27,541 nt of DNA, taken from assembly GCA_000695325.1 (NCBI GenBank), contig AVPN01000236.1, positions 45,444-72,984 on the forward strand, in the 5' to 3' direction. Below the pieces are notes generated by a model that was given only the letters and a program-made list of their open reading frames with translations, was not told where the DNA came from and did not search any database. The position numbers and the translations under genes were made by a program. Shown one piece after another: positions 17,747 to 27,348 of this stretch (position 1 is its first letter; every line of letters begins with the position of its first letter). The DNA is from Pleurobrachia bachei (lineage: Eukaryota > Ctenophora > Tentaculata > Cydippida > Pleurobrachiidae).

Positions 17747-18794
17747 ATGGGTAACTTCCGATTAGTAACCGGTCTTCTGATACTCCTTGGATCTCTGTGT
17801 ATTCTCCTTATAATACTTGGTGCAGCGTACAGCCCAAACCAGTTTTATGGGGCGAGGTTTGTGGTTGGATCCTGTCAGCTGATAACAAGAACTATAGACC
17901 CTGGGGATATGTCCCTGGTTTCATGCGATTGTTCAGAAGCAGATGACGAGTACAGTTGCACCGGTTATTACCCCTGTCTGGAGGCGTACGCGTACTGGTA
18001 TGACAACAAGAACTTCTCTGCACCCCCGAAAAAGGGGCTTCTAGCATACGATGCCAGTTCAGCTAAGCGGGGATGTCTCGCTAGCACGACTTGTACTGAC
18101 AGTTATAGCAGGAACGAGGCATCACTTATGAATTACTGGGAGAGGCTGGAAAATGAGATAATTAACGATTTGGATAACTGGTTCAGGTGTTATTACCATG
18201 ATGAGGCTATTCTGTTAGATAACAAATATTCCTTTGGAAAGGGTCTAGCCGCTATCGTTGTGCCTGCCATTCTGATCGTTATAACTTATCTGATTATCCT
18301 AATGGATAATCCCATCTGAGACCTGTTATATCACATGGTGGCCGTGCATCATGTTGTGGCTATGCTGCTGTGTAGATATCATTTGGAAATCGTGTTTAAG
18401 GGACTTTTGCCGCAGTATAAAAAGGAAAGTAATCAGATGTTGCAGCTGTTGTGAAAAGAAAGAAGAGCCAGAAAGGGATGATGATCGGGAGATGGGATCA
18501 CTCCAACAAGAAGTTGAACCACCATATCCTGCAGCAGCTCACAGAATAACAAAGTATGACCGCCGCTTACCCCCCGAAAACTACACCAGACGTTCCAGTA
18601 GCAGTAGCAGTGAGTCAGAGAAAGGGAGTTATGGAGGGTATAAGTCTACGCTAGCCGATTCACCTAAAATGAACAGTCCGACCCTTTCTGATCGATACCA
18701 GACTTCCTACAGCCCTCCTCCTGCTGATCTGCCCCCACCAAGTTATAACGATGTTGTAGATGCTGGGGACCGCTACGAAGCACCGTCGGATTAA
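17747..18794 (+). pseudogene. KCNMB-like copy 2, frameshifted
   Basis: It is closely related to 15493-16539, with scattered, mostly synonymous changes in the first 300 bp and near identity afterwards. One extra A at about 18301 (CCTAATGG instead of CCTATGG) shifts the frame in TM2. Translation from 17747 ends at 18319 after 190 aa with foreign residues MDNPI, and the tail frame (18351-18794) stays open. The upstream region of copy 1 is absent beyond the splice acceptor, so the copy has probably also lost its promoter. A single-base sequencing error is the alternative. Confidence 0.8.
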
Positions 18795-19418
18795 TAAAAC
18801 CATCATGGATACCATTACTACGACTAAGTAGTACTCCGGGCTTGCAAGACCACAAGGAAGTATAGTAACATGTTCACCATTGTGTAAAAGAGGAAGTGTG
18901 TTAGTTTCGTGTTTGTAATGGGTGAGAGTTTGTGATACTGGAGTGTGTGCTAAGATTTGTATTTGATGATTTGAAAATCAACTTTATTAAATAAATCAGT
19001 TATCTGGTCTTCAATTCTTGATAGTAGGTGGCAGAAACAATGGATATTGGTTGGTGGCGCCTCTCTTTGCGGGCTTCGTCTCAGTGTGCCCTACACACAC
19101 ACACGGGTTGTAAGGATCACCAAAAGTGATGGTTTATTGTCAGGGACAATAAATAGTCGGATTAAAGGGAGAGTTGCAGTGTTTGTCCTAAGTGGTGTGC
19201 CGTGTGAGGCAGCTAAACCGGTTAATGTCCTGTGTGTCTGTGTGTGTGTCTACTACTACAGTGTTGTGTGTGACCGCGTGAAAACTGGGCGTGCCAACTC
19301 CCACATCACGTGATATAATGGTATTCAGTTCAAACACAGAACACAGAGGTCACCTGAGATCTGAGCTGTCCAGTTGCGTAGAACAGTCTGTACTGTGAAG
19401 AACTAGGAGCTTATAAGC
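18795..19418. repeat. KCNMB 3' UTR and cluster spacer block, copy 2
   Basis: This repeats the copy 1 downstream region, with AATAAA near 18990, the TGGTGGCGCCTC block at 19053 and the single CTACTACA site near 19250. It then continues into the lectin gene 5' region (AACACAGAGGTCACC from about 19340). No independent gene is seen. Confidence 0.75.
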
Positions 19419-19426
19419 TATAAATA
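19419..19426 (+). promoter_or_regulatory. TATA box of lectin-like gene A
   Basis: TATAAATA occurs about 220 bp before the start codon. An acceptor-like GTACAGTTTAGCCAG sits just before the ATG, so a 5' UTR intron is likely between the first exon and the coding exon. The whole block is repeated before gene B. Confidence 0.55.
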
Positions 19427-19638
19427 GTTCAGTTTCTATAAAGACCGCCATTTAGTTCGTGAAATTCTTCCGTCCTCTCTTGACACTTTGTCCGTGCTCC
19501 TCATTTTAGAATAAACAAGTATGAACAATTCAATGCACACTATCCTTTGGTCCAACTGATTGATCCTTTTTTACATATTTTACGTAGTTTAGGTTTCTAA
19601 CTGGTACATCCCCGTACAGTTTAGCCAGGAAACAAAAT

Positions 19639-20442
19639 ATGAAGTCTCTAAATATGGTGCCAATAATTCTGGTTCTTCTGATCATGTCACGTGCAGCTCC
19701 TAATATTGCTGGTAAGCTATTAAAAGTACACTCCTAGTGGTTTAAAACTGCAGCTTTGATAGTCGTATATTATTTGAAAGTTGTAACTGATAACAACTCT
19801 CAAAACATTTCAGTGCCTTCCAAAGTGATCAGCCCCTTCCATGCAAGTATGAGCAGCATTTATGCTGAAAACACGCACCTTGCTTCTAACAGTATAGACA
19901 ACGACGTGACGACATATGCAGAAGCCAACCTGGATGACACTGCCTCATGGCTCCTGATGACATTCTCTAGCACTGATATCCAAGTTAAAGAGGTCACTTT
20001 GGTTCTCTTTAGCACTGCTGGAGGAAGAAATGCAGATAATATCAGATTAGGTGCTCCACTGATGACGGATGCAGTGGTTTATGTGGTAGATAGTGCCGAG
20101 AAGAAACACCAGTGCGGAACTGTGCAACTAGATCTAGCTGATGTTAGCTCAGAGGGACAGACATACAGCTGGTTGTGTGAGGTCTGGGGCAGCCAGATAC
20201 GTGTGGAGAGCAGTGCAGGGACGATTGAATGGGATGGTACTCAGAGAAACAAACACATTCTCGTTGCAGAGTGTACCGTGACTGTTTTACATACTGGTAA
20301 GCCTACTCATGTTAATTGTCTCATAAAAGACGGCCTCCTCCGAACTCATGTATTCTTTTGTTCAAACTCTTTTATTTTACTTTATAAAATAAGGAGGGTC
20401 GGAGGTCGAACAAGACAACTCATATATATAAGTAATCTTTAA
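19639..20442 (+). CDS. Secreted lectin-like protein A (F5/8C or fucolectin-type domain)
   Basis: Exon 1 is 19639-19711 (MKSLNMVPIILVLLIMSRA, a signal peptide), with donor G|GTAAGC. Exon 2 starts at 19814 after ACATTTCAG, phase 1. The domain begins AVPSKVISPFHASMSSIYAE and has SIDND, SWLLM, a central Cys (HQCGTV), GQTYSWLCEVWG and VAECTV. The plan A.SS.Y...A.D......SWL..F......V.LY, with a late QTYS..C segment, resembles fucolectin/F5-8C galactose-binding-fold domains. Sugar binding is inferred. A donor-like CTG|GTAAGC at 20296 ends the conserved domain. If it is used, exon 2 is a symmetric phase 1-1 module and a further exon follows. If it is not used, the ORF runs on to 20442. Confidence 0.75.
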
Positions 20443-20937
20443 AAAATATCTAAAACATAAAAACATCTGAACCATCTAAAATAAAAAATATCAAATTTAG
20501 CCCCTTATGTAGTGCTATAACTTAGATATCCAAGAAACAATCAGAAATTAAATCATGTAAATTCACATTACATGTGTGATGTGGAAAAATTGCCGTAGGT
20601 CTTAGTCATGTAATGAGAGAAAAAAATCCAATACATGAAATATCAAGCCTAGCTTCGTTGGCTATGATCGCTGAATTGTATTAAAAACTCTCTCTGGTAA
20701 TAAGCATTAGGTGTGGCTCGATTCGTACACCGTTACGATCTGGGTCTTTGTCGCCTGTTTACAGTGGGGTGTATACACTTTTCCAAAATCGCGCGCATGA
20801 CACAAAAACGACAGTGGTAGACTCTAAAATCCTGCTTTGTCGGAGGTGATGCAGCCGTTTCTACATCTTTGAAGATAGGACCCCCAAATTTTGTACAGAC
20901 CTTATTCAATGTGTGTATACTTGTCCTGTCGCGGGAA
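20443..20937. other. Downstream region of lectin-like gene A
   Basis: AT-rich sequence repeated downstream of genes B (from 23113) and C (from 26609), with a conserved AAAACATCTGAACCAT stretch. It could hold the last lectin exon and the 3' UTR. A CACCGTTACGATCTGGGTC motif at 20728 also recurs at 23402, 23611 and 26946. No other coding signal is seen. Confidence 0.55.
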
Positions 20938-21256
20938 TGATGATGATCGGGAGATGGGATCACTCCAACAAGAAGTTGAACCACCATATCCTGCAGCAGC
21001 TCACAGAATAACAAAGTATGACCGCCGCTTACCCCCCGAAAACTACACCAGACGTTCCAGTAGCAGTAGCAGTGAGTCAGAGAAAGGGAGTTATGGAGGG
21101 TATAAGTCTACGCTAGCCGATTCACCTAAAATGAACAGTCCGACCCTTTCTGATCGATACCAGACTTCCTACAGCCCTCCTCCTGCTGATCTGCCCCCAC
21201 CAAGTTATAACGATGTTGTAGATGCTGGGGACCGCTACGAAGCACCGTCGGATTAA
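20938..21256 (+). pseudogene. KCNMB-like copy 3: isolated 3' tail fragment
   Basis: This is the last 105 codons of the KCNMB-like gene (from DDDREMGSLQQEV to the C terminus with PPPSY), which I see as identical to copies 1 and 2. The homology starts abruptly inside the exon at about 20938, with no acceptor, membrane segments or start. It is a duplication-boundary relic that marks the edge of a repeated unit. Confidence 0.88.
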
Positions 21257-21292
21257 TAAAACTATCATGGATACCATTACTACGACTAAGTA

Positions 21293-21464
21293 CAGTCGGA
21301 CCCCTATTTAGTGACATCCTCGGGGGAAAGGGTTTTGGGCACTAAATCGGGGTGGCCACTAAATCGGGGTCTAATAACGTTAATTTCCTATATCGGGGGA
21401 AATTTATCCTGTCACTAAATCGGGGTGTCACTAAATCGGGGGGCACTAAATCGGGGTCCGACTG
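21293..21464. mobile_element. 172-bp MITE, TA target duplication, pogo/Tc1-mariner type ends
   Basis: The ends are CAGTCGGACCCCTATTTAGTG and its inverse CACTAAATCGGGGTCCGACTG (one mismatch in about 21 bp). Both are flanked by TA (21291-21292 and 21465-21466). The equivalent 3' UTR position of copies 1 and 2 (near 16575 and 18829) has one TA and no insert, a direct empty-site comparison. The inside is mostly repeated CACTAAATCGGGG units in both orientations. It has no coding capacity. CAGT..ACCCC ends with TA duplications are typical of pogo-like elements. Confidence 0.9.
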
Positions 21465-21466
21465 TA

Positions 21467-22090
21467 GTACTCCTTGCCTGCAAGCCTACAAGGAAGTATT
21501 GTAACATGTTCACCATAATTGTAAAAGAGGAAGTGTGTTAGTTTCGTGTTTGTAATGGGTGAGAGTTTGTGATACTGGAGTGTGTGCTAAGATTTGTATT
21601 TGATGATTTGAAAATCAACTTTATTAAATAAATCAGTTATCTGGTCTTCAATTCTTGATAGTAGGTGGCAGAAACAATGGATATTGGTTGGTGGCGCCTC
21701 TCTTTGCGGGCTTCGTCTTAGTGTGCCCTACACACAAACGGGTTGTAAGGATCACCAGAAGTGATGGTTTATTGTCAGGGACAGAGTAATTTAAATAAAT
21801 AGTCGGATTAAAAGGAGAGTGGTGGTGTTTGTCCTAAGTGGTGTGCCGTGTGAGGTAGCTACGCCGGTTAATGTCCTTTAGTAAAGTGTGTGAGTGTGTG
21901 TCTACTACTACAGTGTTGTGTGTGACCACGTGAAAACTGGGCGTGCCAACTCCCAGAGATCCCACAAGCAACACACATCACGTGATATAATGGTATTCAG
22001 TTCAAACACAGAACACAGAGGTCACCTGAGATCTGAGCTGTCCAGTTGCGTAGAACAGTCTGTACTGTGAAGAACTAGGAGCTTATAAGC
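21467..22090. repeat. KCNMB 3' UTR and cluster spacer block, copy 3
   Basis: The 3' UTR resumes after the MITE, followed by the spacer block (TGGTGGCGCCTC near 21690, CTACTACA site near 21900) and the lectin 5' region (from about 22010). It is nearly identical to 18880-19418. Confidence 0.8.
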
Positions 22091-22098
22091 TATAAATA
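22091..22098 (+). promoter_or_regulatory. TATA box of lectin-like gene B
   Basis: TATAAATA in the same context as before gene A, about 220 bp upstream of the start codon. Confidence 0.55.
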
Positions 22099-22310
22099 GT
22101 TCAGTTTCTATAAAGACCGCCATTTAGTTCGTGAAATTCTTCCGTCCTCTCTTGACACTTTGTCCGTGCTCCTCATTTTAGAATAAACAAGTATGAACAA
22201 TTCAATGCACTCTATCCTTTGGTCCAACTGATTGATCCTTTTTTGCATATTTTACGTAGTTTAGGTTTCTAACTGGTACATCCCCGTACAGTTTAGCCAG
22301 GAAACAAAAT

Positions 22311-23112
22311 ATGAAGTCTCTAAATATGGTGCCAATAATTCTGGTTCTTCTGATCATGTCACGTGCAGCTCCTAATTATGCTGGTAAGCTATTAAAAGTA
22401 AAGTTCTAGTAGTTTAAAAACTTCAGCTTCGATAGTCGTATATTGTTTAAATATTGTAACTGATAACAACTCTCAAAACATTTCAGTGCCTTCCAAAGTG
22501 ATCAGCCCCTTCCATGCAAGTATGAGCAGCATTTATGCTGAAAACACGCACCTTGCTTCTAACAGTATAGACAACGACGTGACGACATATGCAGAAGCCC
22601 ACGCGGATGACACTGCCTCATGGCTCCTGATGAAGTTCTCTAACACTGATATCCAAGTTAAAGAGGTCACTTTGGTTCTCTATAGTACTGCTGGAGGAAG
22701 AAGTGCAGAGAATATCAGACTAGTTGCTCCACTGATGACGGATGCAGTGGTCTATGTGGTAGATAGTGCCGAGAAGAAACACCAGTGCGGAACCGTGCAA
22801 CTAAAACTAGATGATGTTAGTGCAGAGGGTCAGACATACAGCTGGCCGTTTGAGGTCATTGGTAACCAGATACGAGTGGAGAGCAGTCCAGGAACGATTC
22901 CATGGGATAATACTATAAAAAACAAGCACATTCTCGTTGCAGAGTGTACCGTGTCTGTTTTACATACACAAACTAGTAAGCCTACTCATGTTAATTGTCT
23001 CTTAAAAGACGGCCTTCTCCGAACTCATGTATTCTTTTGTTCAAACTCTTTTATTTTACTTTATAAAATAAGGAGGGTCGGAGGTCGAACAAGACAACTC
23101 ATATACAAGTAA
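22311..23112 (+). CDS. Secreted lectin-like protein B (F5/8C or fucolectin-type domain)
   Basis: Exon 1 is 22311-22383 (same signal peptide, ending APNYA), with donor G|GTAAGC. Exon 2 starts at 22487. It is homologous to gene A throughout, but the Cys of the QTYSW.CEV segment is Phe here (SWPFEVIGNQ), so a disulfide partner is lost. It also has NTIKNKHI where A and C have the GTQ(R/K)NKHI form. The domain ends at a donor-like CTA|GTAAGC (22975). Otherwise the ORF continues to 23112. These changes may mean relaxed constraint or a shifted ligand. Confidence 0.73.
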
Positions 23113-23690
23113 TCTTAAAAAAATATCTAAAACATAAAAACATCTGAACCATTTAAAATAAAAAATATCAAATTTAGCCCCTTATGTAGTGCTATAACTT
23201 AGATATCCGAGAAACAATCAGACATTAAATGTGAATTCACATTACATGTGTGATGTGGAAAAATCGCCTTATGTCTTAGTCATGTAATGAGAGAAAATAA
23301 TCCAACACATGAAACATCAAGCCTAGCATCGTTGGCTATGATCGCTGACTTGCATTAAAAACTCTCTCTGGTAATAGGCATTAGGTGTTGCTCGATCCGG
23401 ACACCGTTACGATCTGGGTCTTTGTGGCCTGTTTACTGGTGCACACTGCCAAAAAGTACCTTGGAATAAAACGGCTCTAACCTCCAAACCGCTCAACCAT
23501 TTTGGCTAATCCAAAGTTTATCTGATAGGAAATGTCAAGGCCGAACCCAAACCCAAACCCAAACCCTACTTTGGGCGCTGATACATGTCCAAGCCCTCAT
23601 TAAAAAAGGCACCGTTACGATCTGGGTGTTTGATGGCCTAAACTGGCTCTAACCGCCAAACCGTTTTGGCTAAATCAAAGTTTATAGTGA
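23113..23690. other. Downstream region of gene B, with telomere-like (CCCAAA)n stretch
   Basis: The first 300 bp repeat the downstream region of gene A. From about 23440 the sequence is a separate repeat family: CTCTAACC(T/G)CCAAACCG and TTTTGGCTAA.TCAAAGTTTAT motifs occur twice, and a CCCAAACCCAAACCC run lies at about 23545-23565. No gene is seen. Confidence 0.6.
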
Positions 23691-23836
23691 ACCATAATAA
23701 AGTTCAAGAGCACACCCCATCCAAGAGTGCTCAGTGCACCACCTCCAAAAGACACCACTCCAAGAGTGCACCACATCAAAGAGAGCTCCCCATCCAGAAT
23801 ATGCCACATGCAGGGGACACCACCCGCAGAAGATTT
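23691..23836. repeat. Single-arm relic of the fold-back repeat element
   Basis: It starts ACCATAATAAAGTTCAAG, then repeats of a GAGTGCACCACxTC type, then CATCAAAGAGAGCTC, GAATATGCCACATGCAGG and GACACCACCCGCAGAAGA. It matches the left arm at 27023 and, inverted, the right arm at 27160-27336. Confidence 0.75.
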
Positions 23837-24512
23837 GAAATATGTTAGCAACTTGCCGCTTACTTCCATGGCATTACTACCTACCATAGAAACACTAATT
23901 CCCTGTTATTCACTTTAAAAAGGGTGAAAAGAAACACCAGCTTGGTAACGAAATTCCCCCTCTGCGCTATATGCAATTATAATAGGGGTAACTTCGTAAC
24001 CAAAGCTACAGCTGGGTTATCAAAAAACCCTTTGACACACACCCGGTAATTTCGCTTTAATAATTGATCTATTAATTGCGTTGTATTGTGTCTGGTTTAT
24101 TGATATTTTTATCGTACGTGGGGTTGTTTTTGTATCTGAAATCTGTGTATCAGAGGGAAAGAGAGAGTCATATAGAGAAAACAATATAGCAAAGAGGAGA
24201 GATCCTGCTAGAGAAAAAGAGCTAGATGAGAAAAGAAACTCAAAGACACGGGAAAAGTATTTTCCCAGAAACTTTGCAGAGCTGTTGGGAAAAGGCATGA
24301 TGATCCAGCTTTGTACGTTGTTGTTGTATCCGAGAGCAATGATTCAACTGTTAGCTTGGTGTTGTTAATCGGTACGCCTCATTCACCCACCCCTCCTCTA
24401 ACCATCACCGTGGAGCGCAGTGGAGGAGGCGGGAGGACACAGACAGCAAGGAGGAAAAGTTCAGAGAAAAAGGAGAGATATAGAGCTATAGGAAAAAGAA
24501 TGAAATGCCAGG

Positions 24513-24515
<3 letters not shown>
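23837..24515. other. Non-genic stretch
   Basis: No convincing coding sequence. A TGGGTTATCAAAAAACCC segment at about 24013 reappears inverted near 25376. A purine-rich stretch (24150-24260) gives spurious charged ORFs. Confidence 0.5.

Positions 24516-24609
<94 letters not shown>
24516..24609. repeat. (GA)n microsatellite
   Basis: A run of GA dinucleotides, almost pure, interrupted by GGG and AAA at single places, about 94 bp long. Confidence 0.97.
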
Positions 24610-24868
24610 TGGTTTTCTATAATGGTGATTATCAATATCTATTGAAGGGAACAAGGGAACCCAGCTGTCACGTGGTCTGATAATAGGGACACGTGATGCG
24701 CAAGGCATCCCTACAACGCGCTGAATCCTCACTCCCTATAACACTGCTAGGCAGGAGCTCAAGCTCATCACTTCTCTCTCCGGCAGCAGAATCTTAACAG
24801 CTGAACTTATCAGTATAGCACCTTGAATTAAAATTAATGTCATCTCCAATTCTTTTGGATTTTCTTTT

Positions 24869-24893
24869 TTATAGTATAACTGTTATACTATAA
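24869..24893. repeat. Perfect 12-bp-arm palindrome
   Basis: TTATAGTATAAC and its reverse complement are separated by one T. This is an AT-rich cruciform or hairpin candidate of unknown role. Confidence 0.85.
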
Positions 24894-25444
24894 CATAGTT
24901 CCATACTTGGAAGACGTTCTACCACTTCATGGCCTTGGGTACGGTGCGCGATAACATGAGACTGAGAGAGACAGCGCAGGAGGATAGAAGAAAGAGGGGA
25001 TATCATACCCAATTCATGGCCTAGTTGTATAAGGCACCCAAAGTGATAACGGGAAGTGCTATCAGCGAGTAATTGCACGCCACAATGTGTGATATCTTTG
25101 ATAATCAACTAATCATGAGATGGAAGTTTTATAAAGGAGAAGAATTATTGTTAGGCGTTGTCCTTGACACAGTATCTGATTTCTTAACCCTGAGTTATTC
25201 CGGCCGCACCTCCGACCCGAAGAAAACCGACAAACGAAAAAAATTTGCCCGAGATATCAAGTACATATCAACCCGAAATTTTTTAGGCATGTTCTAGTAG
25301 TATAACTACGTGTCATAACGGAGCCGTATTTTTGATTTTTAATTAACTAGCGCACCCATTGGGTGCACCTCAAGTGAGGGCTTTTTGATAACCCACCCGG
25401 CTTCGCCGGCTGGTTCTTTTCGCCAGTTTCACATCAATAACACG

Positions 25445-25458
25445 GTTGCCATGGCAAC
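25445..25458. promoter_or_regulatory. RFX X-box-like palindrome GTTGCCATGGCAAC
   Basis: It is an exact match to the symmetric X-box consensus (GTTRCC-AT-GGYAAC), about 400 bp upstream of lectin-like gene C. It is followed 9 bp later by another GGTAACCATGG unit. The match is clear; regulatory use is unproven. Confidence 0.45.
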
Positions 25459-25860
25459 TGAATTGGTAACCATGGAGACTGGCATGTTAAAAGTCATCCG
25501 AAAATATTCAAAAACTTCTACCGGAAGTCAAAAGTGTGAGCAACAGCTTTACAGCTTTGTGCCCATAGAGTGTTTTATGAAGGAGTAGTCTGTCGCTTAG
25601 ATACCGCTTAACGAACGACTTCGACGTTCATCTTCAACTTATAATAGAGATTAATTGATTATAAGCAGTTAAAATTTGCCCCTGCACATTGCTCCCGCAC
25701 ATTTCGATTTTTTGCCCCTGCAAACTTTTCCGAACTGTCGCCACACTGCACCGTTTGATATTTTGACATGAAACCTTCTAGTTATGTTCTTTTTACATAA
25801 TTTACGTAGTTAAGTTTTCTGACTGGTACATCCCCGTATAGTTTAGCCAGAAAACAACAA

Positions 25861-26608
25861 ATGAAGTCTCTAAATATGGTGCCAATAATTCTGGTTCTTC
25901 TGATCATGTCACGTGCAGCTCCTAATTATGCTGGTAAGCTATTAAAAGTAAAGTTCTAGTTGTTTAAAAAGTGCAGCTTCGATAGTCGTATATTATTTGA
26001 AAGTTGTAACTGATAACAACTCTCAAAACATTTCAGTGCCTTCCAAAGTGATCAGCCCCTTCCTTGCAAGTATGAGCAGCATTTATGCTGAAAACACGAA
26101 CCTTGCTTCTGAAAGTATAGACAACGACGTGGTGTCATATGCAGAAGCCCACGCGGATGACACTGCCTCATGGCTCCTGATGAAGTTCTCTAACACTGAT
26201 ATCCAAGTTAAAGAGGTCACTTTGGTTCTCTATAGTACTGCTGGAGGAAGAAGTGCAGAGAATATCAGACTAGTTGCTCCACTGATGACGGATGCAGTGG
26301 TCTATGTGGTAGATAGTGCCGAGAAGAAACACCAGTGCGGAACCGTGCAACTAAAACTAGATGATGTTAGTGCAGAGGGTCAGACATACAGCTGGCCGTG
26401 CGAGGTCTGGGGCAACCAGATACGTGTTGAGAGCAGTCCAGGGACGATTCCATGGGATGGTACTCAAAAAAACAAACACATTCTCGTTGCAGAGTGTACC
26501 TTGTCTGTTTTACATTCACAAACTGGTAAGCCTACTCATGTTAATTGTCTCATGAAAGACGGCCTTCTCCGAACTCATAGATTGCTTTGTTCAAACTCTT
26601 TTATTTAA
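25861..26608 (+). CDS. Secreted lectin-like protein C (F5/8C or fucolectin-type domain)
   Basis: Exon 1 is 25861-25933 (identical signal peptide), with donor G|GTAAGC. Exon 2 starts at 26037 after ACATTTCAG. The domain keeps all three Cys (HQCGTV, WPCEVWG, AECTL). Compared with A and B it differs early on (FLASMSS, NLASESIDNDVVSYAE). The domain ends at CTG|GTAAGC (26525). If not spliced, the ORF stops at 26608, earlier than in A and B, which suggests the read-through tail is not a conserved coding sequence. It lacks the upstream TATA block of A and B, so its expression is doubtful. Confidence 0.73.
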
Positions 26609-27022
26609 CTTCATAAAATAAGGAGGATCGGAGGTCGAACAAGACAACTCATATACAAGTAATCTTAAAAAATATCTAAAACATGAAAATATCTGAATCA
26701 TCTAAAATAAAAAATATCAAATTAAGCCCCTTATGTAGTGCTTTAACTTAGATATCCGAGAACATTCAGACATTAAATCGTGTAAATTCACATTTAATGT
26801 GTGATGTCGAAAAATCGCCGTATATCTTATTCATGTAAATTGTAATGAGAGAAAATAATCCAATACATGAAACATCAAGCCTAGCATCGCTGGCTTGTGT
26901 TAAAACTCTCTCCGGTAATATGCATTAGAAGTGGCTCAATCCGGGCACCGTTACGATATGGGTCTTTGTCGCCTGTTTACAGGTGCACTCAACCGTTTTG
27001 GCTAAATCAAAGTTTATGGTGA
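26609..27022. other. Downstream region of lectin-like gene C
   Basis: It repeats the downstream region of genes A and B to about 26980, then enters the TTTTGGCTAAATCAAAG repeat that leads into the fold-back element. No gene is seen. Confidence 0.6.
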
Positions 27023-27336
27023 ACCATAATAAAGTTCAAGAGCACACCCCATCCAAGAGCACACCACCTCCAGAATATGCCACACGCAGGGGGACACCAC
27101 GCACAGAAGAGATCATACACACAAATACGCGGCACAGGCGACGCCGCGCTGGTCTCTTCTGCACAAGGTGTCCCCTGCCTGTGGTATCTTCTAGATGGAG
27201 AGCTCTCTTTGATGTGGTGTGCTCTTGGAGAGGTGTCTTCTGGAGGTGGTGCGCTCTTTAGGTTGTGGTGTGCTCTCAGTTATGGTCTGTCTTCGATGGG
27301 GGTGCGCTCTTGGGTGATCTTGAACTTTATTATGGT
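27023..27336. mobile_element. Fold-back (long inverted repeat) element made of GAGCACACCxC-type units
   Basis: The left end ACCATAATAAAGTTCAAG and the right end CTTGAACTTTATTATGGT are perfect 18-bp inverses. The arms carry degenerate repeats of an (A/G)AGAGC(A/G)CACC unit and GCAGGGGGACACC / GGTGTCCCCTGCC. The centre has a small CGCGGC...GCCGCG hairpin. It has no ORF of note. It is probably a fold-back transposon or a satellite-derived MITE. One arm recurs at 23691-23836. Confidence 0.75.
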
Positions 27337-27348
27337 ATCTGGTAGGAA

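Larger units (their letters stand above)
24610..25860. other. Non-genic stretch upstream of lectin-like gene C
   Basis: It contains a 25-bp perfect palindrome (24869-24893), small GC hairpins at about 25352-25368 and 25397-25412, and an X-box-like GTTGCCATGGCAAC at 25445-25458. Homology to the other lectin 5' regions begins only at about 25795 (TTTACATAATTTACGTAG). The TATA-containing block seen before genes A and B is absent. Confidence 0.55.

Noticed and set aside
24081-24368. Charged 95-codon ORF and neighbouring ORF 24311-24517
   Set aside because: They come from a purine-rich low-complexity stretch. No start context, splice signals or relatives are visible.
24379-24732. Minus-strand ORF with a long Ser-Leu repeat
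   Set aside because: It is the translation of the (GA)n/(TC)n microsatellite, not a gene.
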